DNA from: Mycolicibacterium rhodesiae NBB3
Lineage (GTDB): Bacteria > Actinomycetota > Actinomycetes > Mycobacteriales > Mycobacteriaceae
Direction: 5' to 3'
Assembly (NCBI RefSeq): GCF_000230895.2
Contig: NC_016604.1
Coordinates: 3,348,001-3,412,000 of the forward strand
DNA length: 64,000 bases
The translations under genes were made by a program, and so were the position numbers. The notes under the pieces were generated by a model, which was given only the letters and a program-made list of their open reading frames with translations, was not told the origin of the DNA and ran no database searches. Below, piece by piece: positions 7,237 to 15,319 of this stretch (its first letter is position 1; each line of letters starts with the position of its first letter).

Positions 7237-8250
7237 ATGCCAAGCATCCCCCAATCCCTCCTGTGGATCTCTCTCGTCGTCCTCTGGCTGTTCGTGCTCG
7301 TCCCGATGCTGATCAGCAAGCGGGACGCAGTGCGACGTACCAGCGACGTCGCGTTGGCGACCCGGGTACTCAACGACGGCAGGCAGCGGCTGCTGCGGCG
7401 CAAGGCGCCCGCGGCCGGCCACGCCAGCGATCCGGACTGGCGGCCGTCCGATGAGGACCTCGACGATGACCTCGACGACGAGGCGGATGAGCAGCCGGCG
7501 CGACGCACGATCGTGCGGGTCGCCGCCGTAACGGTCGAGCAGGACGAGGATCCGGGCTACCTCGATGTTGACGTGGTCGAGGAGGACGCCGACGCGCTCC
7601 CCGTCGGGAAGTCCGCGAGCGCCGAGGTCGAGACAGACGAGCTGGCACTGGATTTCGGTGAACCTGTCGAGGGGCAGCCCGTCGCCGAAGAAGCCGCCGA
7701 ACCGGAGCCTGAGCCCGAAGCCGACGAGGATGACGACGACGAGTATGAATACGTCGCCGATTCGTCGGGTCTGGAGGCGCCGTCGGAGGACGAGCTCCAG
7801 CTGGCCGACTCGCTGAGCGCTGCGCGCAAGCGTCGCTACGAGACGAAGACCGGTGCGGCGGTCAGTGCCCGCAAGTACAAGTTCCGCAAGCGGATGCTGA
7901 CGGCGATGGCGGTGTTGGTGATCGCCTCGCTCGCCGCGGCGTACACGCTGACGCCGGCCATGTGGTGGGTGAGCGCCGCGGTCAGCGCGATGACGCTGCT
8001 GTACCTGGGCTATCTGCGGCGCCAGACGCGTATCGAGGAACGGCTGCGACGCCGTCGGGCCCAGCGCATCGCCAGGTCGCGCCTCGGCGTGGAGAACACC
8101 GACGACAGGGAGTTCGACGTGGTGCCGTCGCGGCTGCGGCGGCCAGGTGCGCAGGTACTGGAGATCGACGACGAGGACCCGATCTTCGAGCATCTGGATT
8201 ACGCACCGTTCGCGCGCCACTTCGACCTTCCGCACGCCGCGGGCCAGTAG
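7237..8250 (+). CDS. sepX: Divisome-associated membrane protein SepX/GlpR
   Basis: The 337-residue protein begins with one membrane helix (MPSIPQSLLWISLVVLWLFV), a conserved cytoplasmic start (SKRDAVRRTSDVALATRVL), a long very acidic central region (residues 60-200, many Asp/Glu), and two more helices near residues 225-265 (MLTAMAVLVIASLAAAYTL and MWWVSAAVSAMTLLYLGYL), then a basic Arg-rich tail. This is the architecture of the actinobacterial SepX/GlpR family linked to cell division. ATG at 7237 is chosen because GGAAAGGAGC lies 6-8 bases upstream; a longer frame from 7168 would start inside the upstream inverted repeat. Confidence 0.85.
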   Translation: MPSIPQSLLWISLVVLWLFVLVPMLISKRDAVRRTSDVALATRVLNDGRQRLLRRKAPAAGHASDPDWRPSDEDLDDDLDDEADEQPARRTIVRVAAVTVEQDEDPGYLDVDVVEEDADALPVGKSASAEVETDELALDFGEPVEGQPVAEEAAEPEPEPEADEDDDDEYEYVADSSGLEAPSEDELQLADSLSAARKRRYETKTGAAVSARKYKFRKRMLTAMAVLVIASLAAAYTLTPAMWWVSAAVSAMTLLYLGYLRRQTRIEERLRRRRAQRIARSRLGVENTDDREFDVVPSRLRRPGAQVLEIDDEDPIFEHLDYAPFARHFDLPHAAGQ

Positions 8251-8280
8251 CCTCGCGGTTTCGACCGGCAGGTCGCGGCT

Positions 8281-8296
8281 GGTAGCCTGTGCTACC
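8281..8296 (+). promoter_or_regulatory. Promoter -10 region of tRNA-Ala
   Basis: TAGCCT at 8283-8288 is a TANNNT hexamer placed so that initiation would fall 8-10 bases before the mature tRNA. It lies in a perfect 6-bp inverted repeat GGTAGC-CTGT-GCTACC (8281-8296). Confidence 0.5.
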
Positions 8297-8303
8297 GGTA
8301 TCA

Positions 8304-8376
8304 GGGGCTATGGCGCAGTTGGTAGCGCGACTCGTTCGCATCGAGTAGGTCAGGGGTTCGATTCCCCTTAGCTCCA
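8304..8376 (+). tRNA. tRNA-Ala, anticodon CGC
   Basis: A complete 73-base cloverleaf: acceptor GGGGCTA/TAGCTCC, D stem GCGC/GCGC, anticodon stem ACTCG/CGAGT with loop TTCGCAT (anticodon CGC, reading GCG), T stem AGGGG/CCCCT with loop TTCGATT. The acceptor contains the G3:U70 wobble pair, the main alanine identity element. The discriminator is A and the 3' CCA is not encoded. A run of five T follows 4 bases downstream. No integrase or repeated tRNA 3' end was seen nearby. Confidence 0.97.
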
Positions 8377-8426
8377 CACTTTTTGAACAGTTCAGGACGA
8401 CGGCTCAGGCCTGCACGGCTCCGCGA

Positions 8427-8906
8427 TCAGGGCGTCCAGATCAGCAGGTCCTGCATGCCGTTGTTCATCGTCACGGTGGTCGGCGGTGGCCCGGTGACGT
8501 CGAAGTGGATCTTGCCCGTCGACTGCGCGCCCGACGGGATCGTCGCGCCACTGATGTTCACCGGACTGGCGACCTCCCACAGCACCCGGTAGGCCGCCTG
8601 ATTCGGCGCAACGGCGTTGAACTGAGAAATGGCTGGGGTGACTGGGCCTCCGATGGCCCGGACGGTGGCGGTGGCCTCCCACAGCTGCCCGCGGACCGGG
8701 TAGCCCGGCATGACGTCGGTGCTGGGTTTGAGGTCGCTGACCTGCCAGGCGAGGGTGACCCCGCCGACCGAATCGGTCATCGTCAGTTCGCTTCCGAGCC
8801 TGCCGACGACCGGGTAGGCGGCCGAGGCGGTCGGTGCGACCGCGATACCGATGCCGGCGATCATCGTTATCGCCGCCGCGCGCTTGACTGCTGTGCTGAT
8901 TTTCAT
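8427..8906 (-). CDS. MPT63-family secreted protein (DUF1942)
   Basis: The 159-residue protein has a signal peptide (MKISTAVKRAAAITMIAG, cleavage after APTASA) and a mature beta-sandwich type domain with the MPT63 features LGSELTMTDSVGGVTLAWQV near the start and a C-terminal GKIHFDVTG. MPT63 is an abundant secreted antigen of mycobacteria with an immunoglobulin-like fold and unknown biochemical function. ATG at 8906 is preferred because the signal peptide starts there and GGAAAGG lies upstream; the longer frame to 8939 adds an unlikely polar extension. It stands alone just after tRNA-Ala. Confidence 0.85.
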   Translation of the reverse strand: MKISTAVKRAAAITMIAGIGIAVAPTASAAYPVVGRLGSELTMTDSVGGVTLAWQVSDLKPSTDVMPGYPVRGQLWEATATVRAIGGPVTPAISQFNAVAPNQAAYRVLWEVASPVNISGATIPSGAQSTGKIHFDVTGPPPTTVTMNNGMQDLLIWTP

Positions 8907-9029
8907 TCGATGCCGCCTTTCCGGGGTTGCGGTATACAAATTGCGAAACGCTGGAATCCGTATTACTCCGCTGGACCTCGCCGAATCGGTGTTTGCGCAA
9001 GAATTCGCCGGCGTCTTGGCTACGAGAAT

Positions 9030-9968
9030 TCAGGTATCGGCGAGTGCTCGCAGGCCCTGCAGGGTCCTGGCTATCAGCTCTCGGCGTTGGTCGATGGTGA
9101 TCGCGTCACCGGTGCGGGCGTGCACTCGTAGGTACCCCTGACCCACCAGGTCACCGACGAGGAACCGCGTCGCACCGAGTGGCAAAGAGAGCGCGGCGGC
9201 GATCTCGGCGACCGAGTGGCGTCGCGCGCAGCTCGTCAGGATTTGGCCTCGCACATCGCTTTTCGGCCACGGTGGTCGCTTTGACGTGACGGCGAGCGCT
9301 TCGATTTCAGCGTCGAGTGGCACGTCGACATCAGCACCGGTGCGGCCTGCCGTCAGCGGGTAAGGACGGACCAGACTCGGCTCGGCGGTTTCCGATTCTG
9401 CGAGCCGGTCGCCGACCGGTCCGGCCTTGACCTCCGCCGGTTCATGGTCGCGCAGGAACGACAAGGCCTCGTCGGCGTGTGCCGATGCGCGCAATTCGTT
9501 GGAGACGACCCTCAGCACGGTGCGGTCGGTGTCGATGACGAAGGTGGTCCGTCTGACCGGCAGCACCCGCGCCAGCAGGCCACGGCGCCGGGTGTGCTTG
9601 CCGTGCCGTGCCGTCTCCCGCGCGAACGATGTGCGCAGCTTGGCGAGCCTGCCTCGGCGCACCCCGAACAGCTCGGCTACCACACCTTCCGCGTCCGAGA
9701 GCAGCGGATAGTCGAACGAGCGCTGCTGTGCGAAATGGGCCTGCTTGTCGACGGTGTCGGTGCTGATACCCACCCGCTGGGCGCCGACCGCGGCGAATTC
9801 ATCGCTCAAGTCGCGGAAATGGCACGCCTGGGCAGTGCAGATCGGAGAGGACGCCAGGGGGAAGAAGAACAGTACGACCGGCCCGTCGGCGAGAAGCGCG
9901 GACAGCGTCTGAGGCCGGCCGGCGTGGTCTAAGAGTGTGAAGTCAGGCGCCCTGTCGCCTGCGATCAT
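9030..9968 (-). CDS. Peroxiredoxin (AhpC/TSA) fused to a DUF742 domain
   Basis: A 312-residue two-domain protein in a single open frame. Residues 1-150 are a Bcp-type peroxiredoxin (GDRAPDFTLLDHAGR, FFFPLASSPICTAQACHFRD with the peroxidatic Cys and a second Cys five residues on, then TTFVIDTDR), with an unusual Arg/Lys-rich insertion (about 105-135). Residues 190-312 match DUF742: SLVRPYPLTAGRTG, then a winged-helix-like ILTSCARRHSVAEIAAALSL, PLGATRFLVGDLVGQGYL. DUF742 proteins normally work with roadblock proteins and small GTPases in actinobacterial conservons; none is adjacent here. ATG 9968 is chosen because TAGTCT ends exactly 6 bases upstream (9975-9980). Confidence 0.85.
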   Translation of the reverse strand: MIAGDRAPDFTLLDHAGRPQTLSALLADGPVVLFFFPLASSPICTAQACHFRDLSDEFAAVGAQRVGISTDTVDKQAHFAQQRSFDYPLLSDAEGVVAELFGVRRGRLAKLRTSFARETARHGKHTRRRGLLARVLPVRRTTFVIDTDRTVLRVVSNELRASAHADEALSFLRDHEPAEVKAGPVGDRLAESETAEPSLVRPYPLTAGRTGADVDVPLDAEIEALAVTSKRPPWPKSDVRGQILTSCARRHSVAEIAAALSLPLGATRFLVGDLVGQGYLRVHARTGDAITIDQRRELIARTLQGLRALADT

Positions 9969-9974
9969 CGGCAA

Positions 9975-9980
9975 AGACTA
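9975..9980 (-). promoter_or_regulatory. Leaderless -10 of the peroxiredoxin-DUF742 gene
   Basis: TAGTCT on the minus strand, then TTGCCG, then ATG at 9968. The spacing selects ATG 9968 over the TTG at 9974. Confidence 0.5.
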
Positions 9981-10110
9981 ACGCGGAGGTGACGCGACCC
10001 CCGGACCTGGGTGCGAATGCAAAAGTTGGGATCGGTAAGGGGACGTCCTCGGGTTTAATGGGCGAACGGACATGTCGGGAACCGCTCCGTACTGACAAGG
10101 GAGTTCTCGC

Positions 10111-10488
10111 ATGCACAAAACCTTCATTGCCGCGTTCGCGGCCGCCACGTTTGCGTCTGTGGGTCTGAACGTCGCCGCGGCGGCGCTGTCCGGCACGGCC
10201 AATGCCGCGCCGTTCTGTTCACCGGCGAATGCGAACACACCGCCGTGCGCCCCGCCCGAGGGTCCTCCGGGCACCTGTGACGCTAACGGCGTCTGCGGTC
10301 AGATCTGGTGTCCAGGGTCGGGGATGTCTCCGATACCGCAGTGGGACATGAACGTCTGCCACACCTTCTACTTCGATCGCAACGCACCGCTGACCGAGCC
10401 GGTGATGATCCCGGGCCAACCTCCCGGGCCTCCGCCGCCCCCGCCTCCACCGTGCATTCCGTTCATCAACTGCTTGCCCGGTCTCTGA
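10111..10488 (+). CDS. Secreted Cys/Pro-rich protein, unknown function
   Basis: A 125-residue exported protein: signal peptide MHKTFIAAFAAATFASVGLN with cleavage near TANAAP (residue 33), then a mature part with seven or so cysteines (APFCSP, PPCAPPEG, GTCDANGVCGQIWCPG, NVCHTFYF, PPCIPFINCLPG) and a run of eight prolines near residue 106-113. The spaced cysteines suggest a disulfide-stabilised extracellular domain. AAGGGAG lies 9 bases before the ATG. I do not recognise a named family, although small Cys/Pro-rich exported proteins of this kind are common in mycobacteria. Confidence 0.75.
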   Translation: MHKTFIAAFAAATFASVGLNVAAAALSGTANAAPFCSPANANTPPCAPPEGPPGTCDANGVCGQIWCPGSGMSPIPQWDMNVCHTFYFDRNAPLTEPVMIPGQPPGPPPPPPPPCIPFINCLPGL

Positions 10489-10540
10489 TCCTCGAGCCAC
10501 TAGTAGCTTCGTTCGTAGTGAACGATCTACGGAGGCGTGC

Positions 10541-10972
10541 GTGACGGGATCCTTCTGGTGGGATCTGGTCATCGGCGTTGCCGTTGCACTGCTCGTGACG
10601 TGGATCGTGCTGGTGGTCGTGTTGGCACTGTTGCGGCCGCGCGGCGGACTGTTACGCGAGGCGATGCGCATCCTGCCCGACGTGCTTCGACTCATCCGCC
10701 GCCTCGCCGCGGACAAGACTCTGCCCGCTGGGGTGCGGGTCCGACTCGGATTTCTGTTGGCGTACCTGGCGCTGCCGTTCGACCTGATTCCGGACTTCAT
10801 CCCCGTGCTCGGTTACGCGGACGACGCGATCGTCGTCACCCTCGTCCTGCGAAGCGTCGTGCGTCGAGCCGGAATCGATGCGGTGCAAGCGCATTGGCCC
10901 GGGAGCGACGCCGGCTTCGAAGCGCTGCGTCGCCTCACCGGCCTGAACGGATCAACCGGCCCTCGACATTGA
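10541..10972 (+). CDS. YkvA/DUF1232 small membrane protein
   Basis: The 143-residue protein has an N-terminal membrane helix (residues 8-29, VIGVAVALLVTWIVLVVVLALL) and the DUF1232 core LLAYLALPFDLIPDFIPVLGYADDAIVV near residues 70-98, the conserved signature of the YkvA family. The function is unknown; the core probably forms a re-entrant membrane helix. GTG at 10541 is preceded by a good ACGGAGG. The gene converges on mceF, with a hairpin repeat between them. Confidence 0.85.
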   Translation: MTGSFWWDLVIGVAVALLVTWIVLVVVLALLRPRGGLLREAMRILPDVLRLIRRLAADKTLPAGVRVRLGFLLAYLALPFDLIPDFIPVLGYADDAIVVTLVLRSVVRRAGIDAVQAHWPGSDAGFEALRRLTGLNGSTGPRH

Positions 10973-10996
10973 GCCAGCTGGCTTCTCAACTCCCTC

Positions 10997-11027
10997 GCGA
11001 GGGTGCGTGTCGGCAGCAGACACGCCG
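10997..11027. repeat. Dispersed hairpin repeat, copy A
   Basis: A 31-base element nearly identical (28 of 31) to 54397-54427. It contains a perfect 7-bp stem GCGTGTC-GGCAGCA-GACACGC (11004-11024). A 12-base inverted partial copy (GCGCACGCTCGC, 11045-11056) follows. The pair lies between the convergent DUF1232 and mceF genes and may act as a terminator for both. Confidence 0.6.
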
Positions 11028-11072
11028 CATTTCACCGATAGTTCGCGCACGCTCGCGGGCGGAAATCGGACA

Positions 11073-12620
11073 CTAGCCGGCCGGTGCGAGCATCGACTTC
11101 CAGCCGTCATCCGCGGGTGGCGCCGAATTCTCGGCGCGGTAGCGGATCCCGTCGGGGCCGACCACGGTTCCTGCTCCGGCAATGTTGATGGGAAGGGATG
11201 CCGTCGGGGTGTAGGTGCACGGGTTCGGTTGTTGTCCGTTGCACTGCACGGTGCCGGCGAGCGGCGGCGTCAGCGGATCACTCACGGGCAGTACAGGACC
11301 CGGAAGCCGTTCGGCAGGTAGGGGATTCATCCCGTTGTTGACCGATGGTGCGGGTATCACCCGGCCGGGTTGCACCGATTGATCGCACCGCGCCGCTGGC
11401 GCGGGACAACTGACGACCTGGTTCGGATCGCCGTACCACGGGTTGGTGCCCAGCGGTATGTACGGTTTGTCGCTGCGGCATTCCTGCGGGGTGGCGGCGC
11501 GCTTGCCGGGTACGTCGACGCACGGATAGTTGCGCGCCCCGCGAACGACATTGGCGGGGGTGTCCATCGGAATCTTGCAGTAGGTGTTCTCTGGCAGCGG
11601 GGCCGTGCTGGTGTCGGCGGGAGCGCGCCATTCGGATGCGGGCAGAAAGCCGGTCATACACGGCGGCGGCTGGTTGATGGACAGGCTGAAGTCCAGCGCC
11701 CCGGCACCGGGGAAGGGTGCTGCCACCGTCTGCGCGATGGCTGAACCCTGTTGCAGCGCAACCAGACCCTGCTCGGTGCCCTTGTTGTAGCGCTTGAGCA
11801 TGTCGAGCACGATTTCGACGTTGGCAAGTGTCTGCGGCAGCGGGTCACGGACCTGGTTCAGCTGCGAATTGGCCAGATCGACGGTGGGTGCCGCCTGGTT
11901 GAGGATGCCGCGCAGCGCGGCGTCGTGCTCGGCGCTCTGCGCGGCCAGCGTCCGCAGATCCGACGCCCACAGCGCGATGTTGTCCCCGGAATCGACCTGG
12001 CTGTCGATGATGGGCGCCGACCTGTCGATGATCGCGTTGAGATCATCGATGTTGGCGTGGAAATCACCAGCGACGGACTGGGTGGCGTCGACCAGGCGCT
12101 GCAGCGCCGGTCCGAGACCGCCGACCGCGGTCGATGTTTCGGTCAGCAGGGAATCGATCTTCTCCTTCGGCAGCGCCGAGAGCATGGCTTGGGTCGCGTC
12201 GAGGGCAGGGCCGATCTCGGCGGGAACCGTTGTGTCGGTGATGGTCTGACCATCACCGAGGAATTGTGCGCTACCGGTGGCCGACACCAGGTCGAGGTAC
12301 TGCTCGCCGACTGCCGACACGGAATGCACGTTCGCACTGGCATCGGCGGGAATCCTGTAGTTGTCCGCGATCTCCATCGTCGCGAGCACACCGGTTCTGG
12401 TGGTCTGGACGGCGGTGACCCTGCCGATCGTTGTGCCGCGGTATGTGACATTGGCGGTGGGGTACAGCCCGCCCGATGCGGGCAGCTCGGCGTGCAGCGT
12501 GTATTGCCCGAAGCCGAGCAGCGTCGGGATTCGCAGGTAGTACCAGCCCAGGACGACCAGCGAGACGACCGTCAGGATGGTGAACACCACCAACTGGATG
12601 CGGATGAAGCGGGTGAGCAT
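11073..12620 (-). CDS. mceF: Mce-family protein, MceF position
   Basis: The 515-residue protein has an N-terminal membrane anchor (FIRIQLVVFTILTVVSLVVL), an MlaD/MCE domain (about residues 38-120, LLGFGQYTLHAELPASGGLYPTANVTYRGTTIGRV), the long helical MCE-associated region, and a Pro-rich C-terminus with several Cys (PCMTGF, NYPCVDVPG, CPAPAARCDQ). It is the last of six mce genes. Mce proteins form the periplasmic tunnel of actinobacterial lipid importers. The C-terminal extension is longer than the core family fold. Confidence 0.9.
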   Translation of the reverse strand: MLTRFIRIQLVVFTILTVVSLVVLGWYYLRIPTLLGFGQYTLHAELPASGGLYPTANVTYRGTTIGRVTAVQTTRTGVLATMEIADNYRIPADASANVHSVSAVGEQYLDLVSATGSAQFLGDGQTITDTTVPAEIGPALDATQAMLSALPKEKIDSLLTETSTAVGGLGPALQRLVDATQSVAGDFHANIDDLNAIIDRSAPIIDSQVDSGDNIALWASDLRTLAAQSAEHDAALRGILNQAAPTVDLANSQLNQVRDPLPQTLANVEIVLDMLKRYNKGTEQGLVALQQGSAIAQTVAAPFPGAGALDFSLSINQPPPCMTGFLPASEWRAPADTSTAPLPENTYCKIPMDTPANVVRGARNYPCVDVPGKRAATPQECRSDKPYIPLGTNPWYGDPNQVVSCPAPAARCDQSVQPGRVIPAPSVNNGMNPLPAERLPGPVLPVSDPLTPPLAGTVQCNGQQPNPCTYTPTASLPINIAGAGTVVGPDGIRYRAENSAPPADDGWKSMLAPAG

Positions 12621-12623
12621 CGG

Positions 12624-13757
12624 CTATTCCCCCCGCTCGGGTGGCAGGTCGGCCGGGTTCGGTGTGAACCTCACATCGGGGAGCATGGTGTTCGGATCGC
12701 GTCCCCACGACTGTTCGAGAGCGCGCAGCGCACCGGAGAACGCGGTGCCGGTCAGCAGTGAGTTGTCGAGTGAGCTCAAGGTCAGGTCGAGGACGGCTGA
12801 GATGTTCGCGTAGTCACCGCGGACCAGCTTGGGGACTTCGTCGATGGTGAACGGCAGCGAGACCATCAAGCGCAGCGCGCCGGCCAGATACGGTGCGGCA
12901 CGGCTGAGTTGCTTGAGTGGGCGCTGCAGCATCACCAGGTTGTGGTCGATGTTCTGCCGCGACTGTGAGAGCGCCTCGTCGACGAGGCGACTGAGCTCGC
13001 CCAGGGCCTGCACCGCCTCCGCGCCGAGGTCGCGGGTCTCGTTGAAATGCTCGACCAGCGGGGGCATTTCGGTGAGTACCGCGTCCAGGGTGTCGTTGCG
13101 CTCGGCGACGATCGACAGCAGCTCTCTGGTGGAGTCGATGGCGCTGCGGATGTCGCCGCGCTGCGCGTTGACTTCGGCGGTGAACGTGTCCAGCTTGTCG
13201 AGGAACTGACGGATCTGGTCGGCTCGTCCATCGAGCATCGAATCCACTTCGCTGCTGATCACTTCCAGGCTGGGAATCCCGCCGCCGCGCAGCACGGTGG
13301 CCACGCTCGCCAGCGTCCGTTCGGTCGTCGGGAACGCAGTGGAGTTCTGCAGTCCGATGGTGTCGCCGTCCCGCAGTCTCTGCGGTGCCGGGTCAGGCGG
13401 CGCCGCGAGCTCCACGTGCTGGCTGCCCAGCAGGCTGGTCTGGCCGATCGTGGCAGTGGCATTGGCTGGAAGCGCCACGTCGTCGTCGACGTCGATCGTC
13501 ACGGTGGCAATCAGGTTCTTCAGCCCGATCGCCCGAACCCTGCCGACGAAGACGTCGGCGACCCGCACCCGGCTGTTGACGTTGAGCGCCGACGTGTCTG
13601 GTACCTGGACGTAGATTCGGTAGGTGTCCTTGCCGGTACCGGGGCCGCCCGGCATCGGAACGTTGGCGATGCCGCGCCACGACCCACATGCGGTCAGCAC
13701 CACCGCAGCCATCACCAGTGCGATGCCCGCGCGAACAACTCGCCTCGCGCGCGTCAT
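12624..13757 (-). CDS. mceE: Mce-family lipoprotein, MceE position
   Basis: The 377-residue protein begins with a lipoprotein signal (MTRARRVVRAGIALVMAAVV then LTACGS, lipobox Cys at residue 24), followed by an MCE domain with YVQVPDTSALNVNSRVRVAD and VGRVRAI, and a helical region. MceE is the lipid-anchored subunit of these complexes. ATG at 13757 is chosen because it overlaps the mceD stop as ATGA and begins the lipoprotein signal; the open frame continues upstream to 13853 only within mceD. mceF follows after 3 bp. Confidence 0.9.
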   Translation of the reverse strand: MTRARRVVRAGIALVMAAVVLTACGSWRGIANVPMPGGPGTGKDTYRIYVQVPDTSALNVNSRVRVADVFVGRVRAIGLKNLIATVTIDVDDDVALPANATATIGQTSLLGSQHVELAAPPDPAPQRLRDGDTIGLQNSTAFPTTERTLASVATVLRGGGIPSLEVISSEVDSMLDGRADQIRQFLDKLDTFTAEVNAQRGDIRSAIDSTRELLSIVAERNDTLDAVLTEMPPLVEHFNETRDLGAEAVQALGELSRLVDEALSQSRQNIDHNLVMLQRPLKQLSRAAPYLAGALRLMVSLPFTIDEVPKLVRGDYANISAVLDLTLSSLDNSLLTGTAFSGALRALEQSWGRDPNTMLPDVRFTPNPADLPPERGE

Positions 13758-15316
13758 CGACCGGGTCCTGACACGGGCGCCGCCTCGGCGGGCAGTGGCG
13801 GTGGGCCGGCCGGAACCGGAACTGCTGGCGTCGGCAGCGGTTGCGGATACCACGGTGGTGGCAGTGGGTTGTTCTGGTCGTAGGCGTTGGGCGGTGCTCC
13901 GCCGCGCGGCCCCGCGGGCGGCGGTGGTCCGGGGTTGGGTCCGCCCAGCAGCGCGGCCAGCGAATCGGGCGTCAGCATGTTCGCGGTGAACGGTTGGACC
14001 TGCAGACCCTGCATGCCCGGCGCGACGATCCAGCCCGGTTCGTGGTTACCGTGGGAGAACAGGGTGTCGCGTGACCAGATGCCGGGCACGGTGGTGTCCT
14101 TGTAACCCGGTGGGGGCCGCAGCCGCTCCTCGGAGTATGCAACATGTTTCGGTAATAGGTCTGGGGTGGTCAACGGGACGGTTCCGAACGGCGGGAAGTT
14201 GAACTTGATGGCGTCGAGGATCGGCGCGAGGTATTGCGCGCACAGCTCGGCGGACTCTTGGTAACCCAGCCGGCTGCCCGCTTGAATGGCGCTGCAGATC
14301 AACTGCATCGGGTTGGAGAAGTTGGCGACGACTGGGATCGCGGTGAGCGCACCGTGCGCGGGGTCGTAGATGTTGGTGAAGTTGGTGCCCATGGTGGGCA
14401 GCACGTGCAGGGCGGTCTCGATTCCGTTGCGCGGCGTCGGCTGAAGGATGGTGTTGGTGACGTCGGCCAGGTTTTGGACGTCCTTCGTCAGCGCGGGACC
14501 GTTGTCCTCGACGAACTTTCGGGTGGTCGCCAATAGCTGGTCGACCTGGTCGATGGCGTTGGCGAGTTCGCGATCGTCGTTGGACAACGATCCGGTGAAG
14601 GTGGCGAGATCGCTGTTGAGCGCAACGAATTGCTGGTCGCTGTCGTGTAGTGCGTTGACGAAGACCGCCAGACTCTTGAGGACCGCGAAGAAATCGCCGC
14701 GTCCGTCGTTGACCGCGCTGAGCGCCTCGGACAGGTTGTTCAGGGTGGTGTTGATCCGCTGTCCCTTGCCGGCCAGGCCGTCGGCGAAGGACTCGATCGC
14801 TTCTCCGAAAGGACCTTTGGGCGCTCCGGGGGTCGGTGCGAGTTCGGTGACGACGTTGGTGATCTGCGCGCGCAGTTCGTCCCACTCGACGGGGACCTGG
14901 GTGCGCTGCAGCGGGATGACCGCGTTGTCCTGAAGTTGCGCGCCACCGGTGTAGCGCGGTGACAGGTCGATCGCACGCGACGCGACCAAGCTGGGATTGA
15001 GGATCGACACCGTGGCGTCGGCGGGGACCTTGTAGCTGCGGTCGAAGTGGAACGTCACCTTCATCTTGTCGCCGGCCGGTTCGATCGCGTCGATCGCACC
15101 GACCCGCACGCCCTGGATCTGGACTTCGTCGCCCGCGTAAAGGGCGAGTGTGTCCGAGAAGTACGCCACCGCGCTGATGGTGGTGAGCTTCCCGTATAGC
15201 TGGTACCCGCCGATTGCCGCCGCGATTGCCAAGACCGCCGCGACGGCCGCGGCGATGACCGTGCGCCGCCGTATCTTCGGCGCTTTCACCGAGCGGATGT
15301 CGAAGATGGTGGACAC
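13754..15316 (-). CDS. mceD: Mce-family protein, MceD position
   Basis: The 520-residue protein has an N-terminal membrane helix (VIAAAVAAVLAIAAAIGGYQLY), an MCE domain (VAYFSDTLALYAGDEVQIQG, VRVGAIDAI), a long helical middle region, and a Pro/Gly-rich last 80 residues (GPNPGPPPPAGPRGGAPP). The GTG start at 15316 lies 3 bp after the mceC stop and the stop overlaps mceE. Antisense frames over this gene are long only because of the high GC content. Confidence 0.9.
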   Translation of the reverse strand: MSTIFDIRSVKAPKIRRRTVIAAAVAAVLAIAAAIGGYQLYGKLTTISAVAYFSDTLALYAGDEVQIQGVRVGAIDAIEPAGDKMKVTFHFDRSYKVPADATVSILNPSLVASRAIDLSPRYTGGAQLQDNAVIPLQRTQVPVEWDELRAQITNVVTELAPTPGAPKGPFGEAIESFADGLAGKGQRINTTLNNLSEALSAVNDGRGDFFAVLKSLAVFVNALHDSDQQFVALNSDLATFTGSLSNDDRELANAIDQVDQLLATTRKFVEDNGPALTKDVQNLADVTNTILQPTPRNGIETALHVLPTMGTNFTNIYDPAHGALTAIPVVANFSNPMQLICSAIQAGSRLGYQESAELCAQYLAPILDAIKFNFPPFGTVPLTTPDLLPKHVAYSEERLRPPPGYKDTTVPGIWSRDTLFSHGNHEPGWIVAPGMQGLQVQPFTANMLTPDSLAALLGGPNPGPPPPAGPRGGAPPNAYDQNNPLPPPWYPQPLPTPAVPVPAGPPPLPAEAAPVSGPGR

Positions 15317-15319
15317 GGG

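Noticed and set aside
8304..8376. tRNA-Ala as an attachment site of an integrated element
   Set aside because: No duplicate of the tRNA 3' end and no integrase or excisionase in the following 19 kb.
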